This document shows, piece by piece, positions 12,613 through 23,480 of a stretch of DNA of 64,000 nucleotides (position 1 is the stretch's first letter; every line of letters starts with the position of its first letter). A program made the position numbers and the translations under genes. Under the pieces are notes generated by a model that saw only the letters and a list, made by a program, of their open reading frames with translations, was not told where the DNA came from and made no database searches. Location of the stretch: assembly GCA_000469685.2 (NCBI GenBank), contig LS997566.1, positions 16,467,045 through 16,531,044 of the forward strand. The letters are read 5' to 3'. The DNA comes from Haemonchus contortus (taxonomy: Eukaryota > Nematoda > Chromadorea > Rhabditida > Trichostrongylidae).

Positions 12613-13150
12613 AGAGGGTACTCAGAGGCGGAGGACTAGATAAGAAAAATATATATATTCCTTATTGTGAGACATCATGGACGAACTGTACTTACAACAC
12701 GGCTATCAGAAAATCATGTAGCTCTCTTTCTGATGAGTTTTTTGAAGTCGTTAACATAGCATGTAGAGAATGAGCTTACACTTAAATCTGACAAAGACGA
12801 CGTTCAAAAGAAGCCGCCTAGACCAAAAGTGCATTCAGTTGCAATGATCATGCTGAGTGTCAATATCCAGATAGGATCATCGTTATGATAAATGACTAGA
12901 TTTAAGCTAAGCAGGTGCCGCCAGTCTACCATAACGGAACACTTGTGAACTTTGAGGGACTAGTCAAGGACTAGTGAAAGAAACGATTCCTTCCTAACTC
13001 ATCCCAAACCACGTATTTGTGTATTCATACAGTCAGTGTGATTACGTGGTCAGCGATAGTTAGAAGGAAGACTTGAAAAGAGCGACTCTCGAAGAAGAAG
13101 GTGGGCAAGCGTAGTCTAGGTAGAGTAAGGTTCAAGGCCACGGTGCCTTG

Positions 13151-13342
13151 ATAGCAGAAGTACGGCTTCGGGTCCCGTCCGAGATCGATGTTTTCTCTAT
13201 AACTCGCCAACCTCGTGAGATTCTCGGGGATTTCTTAGACAGGCAATTACAAAGTGAGATCCATAGACCCATTCTCAGGCTACTTTCAGAAATCGCACGT
13301 ATCCAAAAGACTAAAGCATCAATTAGCCTGGGTTTTTTATAA
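13151..13342 (+). CDS. terminal exon candidate, unknown protein
   Basis: After an acceptor-like TTGATAGCAG, an open frame encodes a charged, well-mixed peptide (start EVRLRVPSEIDVFSITRQ, later LLSEIARIQKT) and stops at TAA near 13340. The composition is unlike the low-complexity chance frames around it. There is no ATG in good context, so upstream exons would be needed, and the fragment is not recognised. It could also be an old transposon remnant. Confidence 0.3.
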   Translation: MAEVRLRVPSEIDVFSITRQPREILGDFLDRQLQSEIHRPILRLLSEIARIQKTKASISLGFL

Positions 13343-13445
13343 TGACATTTTGTAACGGCTCTGGGTCAGGTCACTTAAGGTGTCCCGGCAGATAGACTAC
13401 ATGCTTGATGTTCTTATCTTTTCTCAAATTTCTGAACAAAAGCAG

Positions 13446-13845
13446 TAACGTGATTTGTGTCCGGAGAGCGGACTACCTTCCCGATGAAAGGCATGAATGG
13501 AGAAGATGGTTACACTCTTCTGAAGTAACAAATCAACTTTACATTTTGAGTACAACAGACAATAGTGGCAGTAAGTTTAAAAATAACAGCGAAGCGTTCA
13601 AACATCATTCCCTTTTAATGTTCCAACAATCGATATATTGACTAAAACTTGGTGAAATGGCTGTAGGGCTCATCCCTTCTTAATGGGGTAGTTGATGAAT
13701 TTGATGAACGCCCCGACGTTTTCTAACTGTGGTGGGTTTGATGGATAAGGTGTGCAAGCTGCCTGAATCATTATTTCTGAGAGGCATTAATGCTTGTGAA
13801 CCCTCGTTTGCATTCGACAGCAGCAAAGAAAATCGTTTCTTGAAG
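13446..13845 (+). CDS. two-exon candidate, partial, unknown
   Basis: Exon 13446-13570 begins after AAAAGCAG and ends at a strong donor (GCA, then GTAAGTTT). It encodes NVICVRRADYLPDERHEWRR and onward for 41 codons. A second exon at 13784-13845 (after TTTCTGAGAG, ending AAG before GTAGGT) joins in phase and gives INACEPSFAFDSSKENRFLK. The donors are good and the second acceptor is weak. The protein is unrecognised, and both ends of the gene are missing. Confidence 0.25.
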
Positions 13846-14246
13846 GTAGGTCCTAGGTATGGAAAAAGACTTCGATTAAGAATTTCAGCACCCGATGTAA
13901 AGGTGTCTCCGGGAACGCATAGTGTGCTCAGCGGGAGTGACCCTAAAGAACATAATAATCATATTAAGCTAGTAACAACGAGAAGCTGAATCTACTCGTC
14001 GGTCAGAATAGATCCGGCTAGCCGCGTGCCTGAACTTTTCTCGTTGATGGATTTGGTTTTTAATGACTCCAAAGGGAATCACCCTATTTATAGTAATGAT
14101 TGTGGTTGTGGGAGAAGGTAGTTCTCATAAACAATCGGGTAATTAACCTGACAAAGAGATGAGCAACGAAAAGCCAGGAATACGGCTATAAGAACATCAC
14201 TGAAGCTCATCTATTGGAGGGAATTCGGGAGTCCTGGCACGAAATT

Positions 14247-14882
14247 TCAATATACACGAAGATAAAAAAAATAATTCATCACGACACATTTGAAGTGAAA
14301 AAAAAGAAAATGACGGTTCCAATCGATATATCGATTGGGTGGAAACAAAGCTCTAGTGGATAGACCGTACCTAAAGAGTGCTTGAGCAGCGACGTCATGA
14401 GCGATAGTAAAGGTGCGGGTTGCACCGGGTACCCTACGAAATATGGCACCATTAGGCGCCGATTTGTGCGTGTCAACGTTAGCTAGAAAGACCCGTCGGA
14501 ACCGCGGCATCGATGAGTTAATTAAGGCGGGCCGAGCGGTGAGACGACGTCGTCGAAAAGCCTGAGGTGGAGGCCTGAAGCACGTAAATAGGGAGTCCGC
14601 GCCGTCGACGAACGCCCCATTTCTGGTAACAAGCTCACTCCACTGTCGTCCTTCACTAATGAAGATCCAAAAAAACGAGAAACTAGTAGGCGGGAGTAGT
14701 TTTGAAAACATCCCGGAAAACGGAAATTGAGTGAGAACTGTGAAGACCAGGAGGGAGGGTGGTGGGGAGGACGGTATGCCGTCAGTTTTCCTCTTTTCCA
14801 GCAGAAGAAAAAGGAAACGTTGCTTGGTGTCGATCAATCCTTCCACCAACATACCTTCGAGCTTCTCAGACGAGTCTCCCAT
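14247..14882 (-). CDS. long GC-rich open frame, possible gene start
   Basis: 211 codons from ATG (14882) to the stop at 14247, longer than expected by chance here. The first nine codons (MGDSSEKLE) run into AAG before GTATGT, a good donor. An acceptor-like CTGGTCTTCACAG about 120 bases later restores the same frame in phase (VLTQFPFSGMF), so a 5' exon plus a second exon is possible. The middle is Arg/Pro-rich (AFRRRRLTARPALINSSMPR). The region has CpG-rich blocks and a perfect 20-bp palindrome at 14319-14338, and may be an interspersed repeat rather than a gene. No family is recognised. Confidence 0.3.
   Translation of the reverse strand: MGDSSEKLEGMLVEGLIDTKQRFLFLLLEKRKTDGIPSSPPPSLLVFTVLTQFPFSGMFSKLLPPTSFSFFWIFISEGRQWSELVTRNGAFVDGADSLFTCFRPPPQAFRRRRLTARPALINSSMPRFRRVFLANVDTHKSAPNGAIFRRVPGATRTFTIAHDVAAQALFRYGLSTRALFPPNRYIDWNRHFLFFHFKCVVMNYFFYLRVY
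14319..14338. repeat. perfect 20-bp palindrome
   Basis: CCAATCGATATATCGATTGG is fully self-complementary with no loop. Function unknown. Confidence 0.9.
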
Positions 14883-16785
14883 AGATTAGGTATTTAAGGG
14901 AAACGGAATCTGACCGTATAAAGGGAACTACAGTACCCATATCCACTCCATAAGCTCTAATGTATTGAAGAAGAAAACAGAAGAGTTCAGCCAGGATTCA
15001 GACAGGAGATATCGACACGGGAAACGGATTTTCCCTGGTAATCAAGTTGAGGGACTGAAGGAAGGCCGTAAACAATGGTCGGCAAAGGGGTGTTAGCTGG
15101 GGTTAAAAAGCTTCCATAGGTGCTGGAAGTATTGGACCTTGACTTAATTTGCGAGGCAATTATCATGGGATGCGAGGGAAGAAATCGCTTCCAGAAGGGC
15201 ATGAGCCACAAATTTCCCCGGTAATGGACATGAAAGAAGTGAAGGGAGTTCTTCCTAGACCCTGAACACCCTCTCTGTGACATGACACCCTCCCAAGGGT
15301 GATAACCTAGTCCTCTAGAAAAGGCTTTGTGACCCTCCCGGAAGAAGAAGTGTAGAACCCTTAGGAGACCAGTTATCTTCAAGCACTTTACCTTTCAGCT
15401 GTACCCAAACTGTGTTGCTACTGTGGTAAGAATAGCACAAAACTGGTAAACAAAATTACTTGTGATGTAGTCATGATCAGAAAAAAAACGAGTCTAAATG
15501 AAAGTCCATTAAGTCAGACCATTTCTTCATTGCAAAGCCTTTCTCGAGGAATTCTGTTTTTAACACACCACTAAAGACAGCACGCGTAATGGAGCTCGCA
15601 GACGAATTGACTCGTTGTGAATGAATTCGTCCGCGACTGAGGGGGATAGGATAAAGTGCAACCTAGGAGCAATGATCAACCATTTCTCAAGCTTCTAGGA
15701 CGGCTTGTAAGTTAGCCGCCGAATTTCGATGGGGTTGTTAGCCGAAAACTTATTCCCGAGTTCCTTGTGGTGAACGAAGGGACTCAAAATCGAGCCGAAA
15801 CAACTCAAATCTGAGTCCAATAGTGACCATTGGTTTCGAAGCGGAATTCAGGCATTTGAGTGGATGGCTAGAAGGACCAGCTGCCCAACCTGATGATCAG
15901 GATTGATAGGATTTCTATCATTCCAGATGTAGAATCCGGTCACCAGTTAGCCGATGGTGGGATGCTTGATACCCCTATCAACCTGAACCTCAAATACAGC
16001 CGCATAGGCATCGCTGCACTATTGAAGAATAGATCTATTGCTAATCTCATATTTTTACATCCTTTGTGAGGAACAGCAAGGGCTTAAGAGGCTTGAAACA
16101 TGGATGGGAATCGCCTGTAATGTGCTGCGGGATGATGATTGCGCTTTGATTGTTCCTTGCATCTCCCACATAAGATTGTGCTCTAACTGCCATCACTTAC
16201 ATTTCTTAATAAGAAATGAAGTAAGAAATACAAGTCGGACTGCGAAATCACTGCTGCACATCACTGCAATCTCCAAACTTTTTAGTTGATTCATTTGTTA
16301 TTCGTGCCATGTGGGCAAGTTAGTCAAAAAGGAAGTTCCAAAACATCCCCCATTCCCAGATTATCTTTTGAGAAAAAGCCGTCTGAGCACTTCTTCAAAT
16401 GAGAAAATACCCATAGAGAAAAGGATCAGGTTCTGAAAAGACGTTCCCATCAGGGAAGCGGAGAGACCGCTCAAAATTCATGTCCTGCCGATTTTGCTTG
16501 GGAAAGGTTTAACCACGCCCTATCCTTAGCCGAGTCATGCTGTCATTGTACTGTAGGAGGAAGAGTCCTTAGTTTCCTCTGCATTGACACGGTTGTGCAT
16601 ACGCCATGCGAAAAAGGAGGGGAACCAGCAAGGGCGATGATGCTATGGCGTCAAATGGAATATTTTGCTCGGAAAAACTCTGCGAGCGCTCTGTGATTAC
16701 TCAAAAAAATAGAGACATTATTGGCCGAGTAAAACATTCTCAGCAAAATGTTTGTTCGCATTCATATTTTGCTGCTCAGCGCGAC
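14883..16785. other. no firm gene
   Basis: The frames at 14987-15382 (-) and 16038-16289 (+) show no motif. A GTAAGT donor on the plus strand near 15711 is followed 35 bases on by an open 54-codon stretch (PKTYSRVPCGERR on, ending QPDDQD) to TGA near 15905, but such a short intron is doubtful. Confidence 0.25.
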
Positions 16786-16921
16786 TGCAGCGGTTTTGCG
16801 GCAACTAATTGGCGCACTGGTTTGAGATCGAATTCCAGTTCGGTGCTCACCCTGGTCAACCAACCTGCTATTTGGTATCAGACTTGTACATTGGCTGGTC
16901 ACCGCCAATATACGAAGTTGA
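16786..16921 (+). repeat. tRNA-derived SINE, copy 4, internally deleted
   Basis: Keeps the A-box side (CAACTAATTGGCGCAC), a weakened B box (GATCGAATTCC) and the CATTGGCTGGTCACCGCC block, but lacks about 50 bases in the middle and the 3' third. The frame 16606-16929 runs across it and is not a gene. Confidence 0.7.
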
Positions 16922-18391
16922 TGTCTTGAGGGTGCTCCGGTGAAGATAACAGTCTGATGAAGAAGACGGAGGCAAGCTAGTTTCCGGTAGTGTTGAGGAT
17001 AAAAATCGCGTTGTCCGCAAAGCACAAGCACGAGCTGGAATACGATTAGACGGCATGGTTGGGGTTTGGCAAGATTGAACGGCAACTGAGAATACAGAAA
17101 GGTTGGAGTTTTGCTCACAGCTCCCAAATCTTCTAAGATCATCGCACCGCGCGCAGAGACAAGATGGAATTACAATACATCAAGACAAGAGGTAATTCAA
17201 GTTAAGGAAAGCAACATTCCTACATGCACTGTTATAGAGAAAATATAGAACGGTACACAGCCATCAATGAATATGATATCATATCAATATTCACTATGGT
17301 AGAGTATGGGTAACGATCGAGGAGTGGAATTCCTGTAAACTTCGGAAAGATCGGTTCAAGACTATCATTTGAACATGAATAATGGACTTTGACCTCTCGA
17401 TTTGGAGCATTGGAATGGTGGACAGAATGAACAGAAAGTCAAAATTCTGCTTCTGTGAGACATCCTAAAAACCCTTCCATATAGATGTATGGAGGGAGAA
17501 AGGTAAAGATGCTCTCATAGCATAAAATATTTGCCTTTGATTCTAGTTTACCAACTGTATTTTGTTCTGTAGTCAACTGTATTTGAATCGCCCATGATAA
17601 AATCATTAGAGAAAGAACGAGATATGGATCTTGGCCAGGAGAGGCAACTAAACTGTAGAGATTACTGGGAGAAGCCCAACTCCTCTTATCAGCTCTTAAA
17701 AAATACGAGAAAATGAAAAGTTAAGGAATGAGCGATGATAGACGGGCATTCCTTGACTTTTCATTTTCTCGTGTTTTCAAAGAAGTATGTTATTAAAAAA
17801 TTGACACTACAGAAGCACTACTCTACTAACTGACCTTGCAAGTAGCATAGAAGCTTTCATCGGGAGGATTTTCATTTTCATTTCTCACAACCACCTATTT
17901 CACAAGAAAAAAGTTGAAGTGCGTGACCTCGATGAATATATAATTTTGGAATTTACTAACTTATTTATTGAATGACGTACTTAAAGAAAATATGAACCTT
18001 AAGCAAAACTGGTTAGATTAGTCAATATGGAGAAATTTAAAGCTGATGAGAAAAGTCCGGCTCTTCTCAAAAGAAAGAACAAGCCACAATTTAGTTGAAA
18101 ATAAGAATAAAAGAATTATGTTCATCGTACTTATATATTTTCATCATATGAAGTTTTAGGAATCGAACGCGATCGCCTATAAGACAATAGTCCGTATGAA
18201 TAGCTCAGTTATTCCAGAGGAATTAATACAATTTGATTCAATTCAATTTTTGGGATGCGCGATGCCCTTGCTCATTCGGCTTCCACAAAAGTCTAGTACT
18301 GTCTGAGGGCGTAACTATTCCTTACAACGAGTTGGAAGATCAGTTTATGTATGCGCTGGTGTTTTTACAATCCCAAGAAAATTTGGTCTTA
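16922..18391. other. AT-rich non-coding with one hairpin
   Basis: No exon candidates. Contains the inverted repeat at 17700-17777. Confidence 0.5.
17700..17777. repeat. inverted repeat, 31-bp arms
   Basis: Arms 17700-17730 and 17747-17777 (AAAATACGAGAAAATGAAAA and its inverse) match except at two positions, with a 16-base loop. Could be a small fold-back element. Confidence 0.85.
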
Positions 18392-18393
18392 TA

Positions 18394-19839
18394 TTGGGTT
18401 GTAACATAAGTTCGTAGAGTTTTTTTTTCAAAGATTTATTTGAACCAAAAAATAATAATTATAATAATAAATTAACCAATGATGTATTCTCCGTTACTGC
18501 TCGCGACCTCCTCCCATCTCTCGACCAATTTGTTGATGCCGATTCGCCAAAAATCGGCCGTTGTGGTGTCGAAGAATTCGTAGAGCCAGTTTTCAAGATC
18601 CCCTTTGCCATCGAAGGTAACACCCCCCTATTTGGTTTAACATGGAGCGCAAAAGGTGATAGTCAGCAGGTGCAAGATCCGGAGAGTGCTGTGGATGCTG
18701 AAGAACCACCCATTCAAGCTTTTGGAGTGCCGTTTTGACGACTTGAGCAATTTGTGACCTGATGTTCTCGTAGAGCAAGACGACTTGACCTTGTCTGTAA
18801 GGACTTTTCGGCCGAATGGCCTCATTTACAGTGTTCAGATGGACAATGTAGACCTCCTTATTGACAGTGGCGTTTTGTTCGAGCAGTTTCCCAGTGCACT
18901 ATGCCTACCCAGTCCCACCAAACGCAGATCATGACTTTTTTTTGGGTGAAGATCTTGCTTGACCCTCGGCTTTGGCGCCTTTCCTGGGGCCACCCACACC
19001 TTTCAGTAGACACACCTAAGACACCTTCCTCGTACACACTGCATACAGTAGCGCTCAAAAGTCTTCGGTGAAATGGTTCTACAGCCGTACTTTTCAGCTG
19101 TAACACTTTTCCTACTGGATCTAATCATGCGAAATTTCTATATTTCGAGCGTGGGTGTACTGTGAATATTTACCACTATTAACCTGCAATCCGATCATGT
19201 TCCAGATGTTCCAAAGAGCATGAACTCAAAATCGACTGAAAATACAGATGATGGTCCTTCTAGTATCTCTTTCCTTTTTGTCCTGTCTAATGTGTACGAG
19301 CGATAATGCCGAGCACAATAGATGAGAAAAACGCACATATGGTGTAAATAAGGGCAGACGTTAACAACTTTACTTTTAGCAAAATCTGCTACCGCAACAA
19401 ACACCTCGCTCTAACTGTGGATATCGCAGCTTTGCAGTCAAACTGTATTGGGTAGGGTGAAATATGCTCTAGTTAAACATATCCAAATTTCGCGCGATTT
19501 GGTTTACTAAGAGAAAAGTTATGAACGAAAAAGCGTCAAAGCATTTCACCGAAGACTTTTGAGCGCTACTGTATGTCCCAAGCGGTTTCGGCTGCTTTTT
19601 TGACCTCAACGAAAAGCAAAGAAAAGCAGTTGTCGAAAGTGCTAATTTTTTCATCCTAGATATCCCATTTCTGAGCCAGAAAAAAGACGAACAGTCAAAT
19701 TATCCCGAAAACAAGTAAGACTGTTTTGTAGAGAAGAAAGAGCTTTTTCGAATGAATGTACACACTTTGCTAAAAAACAAAATAAATCGTTGTAAAATAA
19801 CTCTAACGCAAAACTCTACGAACTTATGTTACAACCCAA
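18394..19839 (-). mobile_element. mariner element, internally deleted, with nested MITE
   Basis: Flanked by TA on both sides, with perfect 30-bp terminal inverted repeats starting TTGGGTTGTAACATAAGTTC (18394-18423 and 19810-19839). The minus strand carries transposase pieces. These are an AAETAW-like N-terminal helix, then (after the nested element) SVYEEGVLGVST, then KKVMICVWWDWVGIVHW, then LYENIRSQIAQVVK and SPDLAPADYHLLRSM. The spacing between the last two acidic positions (18767-18769 and 18662-18664) is exactly 34 residues, the mariner D34D signature. The second position is Glu in place of Asp, and the region holding the first Asp is deleted. The element cannot make active transposase, although its ends look intact. 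Confidence 0.9.
19046..19571. mobile_element. 526-bp Tc1-like MITE nested in the mariner
   Basis: TA (19044-19045 and 19572-19573) flanks perfect inverted ends that begin CAGTAGCGCTCAAAAGTCTT. With the TA the match is 32 bp. A CAGT start and TA duplication are typical of the Tc1 branch. There is no coding capacity. It interrupts the helix-turn-helix part of the host mariner's transposase, so it inserted after the mariner did. Confidence 0.9.
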
Positions 19840-20211
19840 TACAATGAAATCAGGGATGGAAAGTCTGAGAAACTAGGTGAGTATGGATGCAGGATCCGAT
19901 CCCCCTGATCGTAAAGGTTAAAGCTCCCCTTAGCACCTCTCTACCCCAATCCGATATCTAGATATTGCAGAGACAATGGGGAGCCGGTTGAGGAATTCTG
20001 ATTTCGAATGACAAAATAGTCAGCTACAGCTGGGACCAAAAATCTCGGGCTGGTAAGAGGGCCTTCACTTTTGATTTTTCTTATAAAGAAATGATATGCG
20101 AATTCCAAGAAAAAGGTAAGATTAACTAACGTAAGAATTTTTTTATTTTGAAAAAGTCGGTATGGTTTAGGATTCAGTGAGTTTGTTCGTAAATGACAAC
20201 AGTTTGCAAAC

Positions 20212-20510
20212 CTGAATGTCCCTTTGTCGATAGCTGCCATTCCAAAAAGCGGTTCTGTTGGCAACATCGACGGATTCCAAGAAGTCCATGCGTTAGTCGT
20301 TGAATCGGCAGCGCCAACGAGTTCGCGGAACTTCGGAAGGCCGTTCAACAGCATCGCCGCCAGCAGGGCATGCGACGTCGCAGGTGGTGGTAGCAAATCC
20401 AGAATATTTTGTACGGCAAGCCTAGTATTACCGTCGGGATATAGGTGGGTGGCTGATGCTGACGGAGCACCACGGGCTCGATGGCGATGATCACGCATCG
20501 TAGTTCTCAT
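20212..20510 (-). CDS. first-exon candidate with eh1-like motif
   Basis: ATG at 20510, in frame for 99 codons, ending TTC-AG before a GTTTGC donor (20206-20211). The unspliced frame runs on to 19941, but codon quality falls after the donor. The exon is GC-rich compared with its surroundings and has good codon mix. Residues 31-37 read LAVQNIL, close to the eh1 pattern (F/L-x-I/V-x-x-I-L) through which many homeobox and other transcription factors bind Groucho/TLE corepressors. It is followed by a Pro/Ala-rich linker (DLLPPPATSHALLAAMLLNG). No DNA-binding exon was found in the window, so transcription-factor identity is inference. An upstream in-frame stop supports the chosen start. Confidence 0.4.
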
Positions 20511-22034
20511 CGTCGTCGTCGTCTGTTTATGACAGATGGCCGCCGGCCAGTGTCGCTCAACTTCCTAGCCACATAGGCGGACAAGCCTCGTTCCGCTGCG
20601 AGCAATGATAAACCGAGCAAGGACGAGACTAGGGTTGCTCCTGGAGTTCCATCGATTGATTTGAAAGAAGAAAGAGGAGAGGATTGCTCAACACAGTTTA
20701 TTTGAGGGTATGCAGGAAAAATTCAGAGGATAGAAGAGAAATATGCGAAGGGAAAGGATTGTTCTGATAGTCAAATCACAGTGTTTCTCGGAATTTAATA
20801 GAGAAATACTACAAGGAAAGGATTAGCAGACAACTCAGAGTTATGGGCTTTACCGGAACAAAGCCAGACCACAATAAGACACTGAAGCCAGGTGAGCTTT
20901 GGGATGGGGAACATAAAAGAATAAGTACCAGCAACGAAATCATTAAAGAGACGTAGCCATAGTAATGGAAATTGAGGGTATGCCTTTCTGAAAAGCTGAG
21001 CTAGATGAATTCTGACAACTCGGTTATAAATGGCTCAGAAGACAAATATCTCCCAAAATCTTGAATTTCCCCAGATCTTGCCTAAAATAGGTAGCCGCAG
21101 TCTGAATAATGATCCGTAGTTTTAAAATCCTGGGATCGCGATTAATGAACTCAAAGGGAAGGCATTAGAAGGTTCCTCGTCGAAAAGGGAGTCAAAAGCA
21201 AGCGTAATTATAGGATAGCCACCATTTCAGGCCCGGTAGGGCTAAATTCGAACTCCGTTCGGATCCGCTGGCCCCAAACATACTAACAGAGGCAGCAGGT
21301 AAAATGCTAGTGCCGAAATTCCTGCAAGCGACTGACAGCAGAGAGCACTCTCAATTTCCTGCAGACAAGTAGGGTTGTACTTTCTAATAATGGACTAGAA
21401 AGGCAACATTCTGTTTCTATTAAGCCAAGTGAATTCCAACTCGAAAAAGCGACGGGCAAGCTGAAGCTGCTTAAAAGAGAGGAGATACTGAGCCTGGCAA
21501 CTGATTTTGCTACCATATAAATAATTGCTGGCGCCAGATGACAGGAAGTGCTGCTAAGGAATAAGACGACCGACCAGATATGAGTTCCACAGTGAAAAGT
21601 TCAGACACAGCGCTCAAGCAATAAATGAGGGAGTGGATTGGTCAAGGGAGCCCACTTTATTGAGGGCCCATGCCCATTCGCATGAAGAATTAGTAGCACG
21701 GGTTTGTCTGGAAATATCCGAAAGCCGGATAATTGTCGGAAGCAGTCGTAGCGATGAATCGGAGCTACTCACGTGAGATGATCATAGGGTAGTGCCTCTA
21801 CTAAAACACAATACAAGAAATTTGCAGTAGTCAGCCACATTGGAGAGAACAAAAACGAAGGAGAGAAAAATAAATATCTACATAATTGATATGAAAAGAA
21901 ACTACAACAAAAGGAAGGACAATTGTGACCCTCATGTGAGCAAATACTCTATTTGCCCTCACAAGCAGTTGAACAAGAATTAAAATTGTTATTATTTACA
22001 CATTTATATGAAGAATTCCAAACGGTCTCGATCA
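20511..22034. other. non-coding stretch
   Basis: No supported exon. It may include the promoter of the 20.5-kb exon candidate, but no clear TATA-type or initiator element was identified. Confidence 0.35.
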
Positions 22035-22532
22035 GATTAAAGGCACAGTTCATGATAATTTCTAGGTACCCTTTTCAAGTCGAAAAGTGCAAGTGTTCAT
22101 GTAGAGCAGTACTTCGGTGAGCGAGAAAACCCGCCAACTTCGCGATATATAAGGCTTACTATAAGTAAAAGAAATAGAGCTAATACGAGATAACCGGAAA
22201 CGGCATGGCTTGCATGAATGTTTGGACGAGATTCCACTTGCTCCGACTGCGCAAAGAGCTAACTACATCGAGCCTGTATTGTATGAAATTGTCCTTGACT
22301 GTGGCCGTGGGTTATGACGGTTGTTTGAACTTTCTTAATGGTTGTTCCTTCAGATAGTGCAGCCTCCACAACGCCGTCGAAACTCGTCCACTATGGCTGT
22401 GGCACTCACAATACAGTCTTTGGCCCCTTACTGTGCCCTATACAGGACGTTTTTCTTCTTTTTCTTTTTTCCTCGAATTCATACTATGCGGGGATTTCAG
22501 AAACCATTTTTACATGAACTGTGCCTTTAATC
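22035..22532 (+). mobile_element. 498-bp inverted-repeat (MITE-like) element, copy B
   Basis: Perfect 20-bp terminal inverted repeats, GATTAAAGGCACAGTTCATG at 22035-22054 and its inverse at 22513-22532. The interior is related to copy A (8477-8966, opposite orientation) and partial copy C (12370-12612). There is no open frame of note, and a T-rich tract lies near 22450-22470. TTAA sits inside the ends, so a TTAA or TA target is possible but not shown. Confidence 0.75.
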
Positions 22533-22555
22533 CAAGACATCAGAAGAGCCTTCCA

Positions 22556-23480
22556 CTAGTCATCGCTAGAACCATGGCGAGGCTCTCCACGCGGTACATG
22601 TTGGATGCAAAGTCAAGACAAGACATCGAGACAAACTAGCAAGACTGTGTTGCTCTATAAGAAAGGAGCTGCTGCTAATATTGGCAACCCAACCTGCCTG
22701 CTGTCTGTTATCTACAAACTTTTCACCAGCGTCATCCTCATCTGGATTGGCAGAATATTAGATAAAGGACCACCACGCGAGCACACGGGGCTCAGGAGAG
22801 GGTTCGGTACCTCATGGAAGTAATGCGAGAGAGCAATGTGCTGTTAAGTCTGACGTTCATCGACTTAAAGAACCTTAGACACTGTCGAGCCAGAAGTTGA
22901 AGCGTTAGACAACCAAATTGTATCAGAATATGAGGGTACTTCGTGAGTTCTACGACAGCTTCATGACAAGGACATAGCAAGTCATCGCCATCGTGAAGAG
23001 AGGGTTCGATAGGGCGATACCAGCCCGCCCAAACATTTAAGTGCCACCCTCGAGAACATCATGCATCATTTGGAATGGGATGATTTGGGAGTGACGGACT
23101 TTTATCGATATCGCACTTTTGGCACCGAACATCGAGGGGCGGAACGAGTTCTAGCCGCGTTCGTCAACGCTTGTGAAAAAACGGCTTACACCCAAACTGA
23201 AGAAGACTGCCTTCAGAAAAAACGGAATTTTCTGATACACGTAAGAGCAGAGGAGTCTGTAGTTCTGAGCTCTGCACTAGGGTGGTTATTGACTACATAG
23301 ATCCTACGGAGCGTCAATGAACACCAGCACGGCCGTCAGTACGATGGTCAAGCTTCTTCACGAATGCTCTAGACGAGAGGAACGCTACGACACTTCCCTT
23401 CTAACGATCCAGTGGACCATTGTAAGTCGGAACAGGAACCAATGAAGACATTACTCGCCCTTTTAAGTAGATCTGTGATC
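22556..23480 (+). pseudogene. RTE-type LINE reverse-transcriptase remnant (copy B3)
   Basis: Recognisable RT segments in several frames: TSKTVLLYKKGAAANIGN and LLSVIYKLFTSVILIW (22630-22760), a finger/palm piece, HHLEWDDLGV near 23065, a stretch where the FADD catalytic block should be but is deleted, then a C-terminal SVRWSSFFTNALDERNATT near 23340. Intact relatives carry the same order in one long frame. There are stops and shifts throughout. No endonuclease part is present, so this is a 5'-truncated insertion, the usual outcome of target-primed reverse transcription. Confidence 0.75.
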
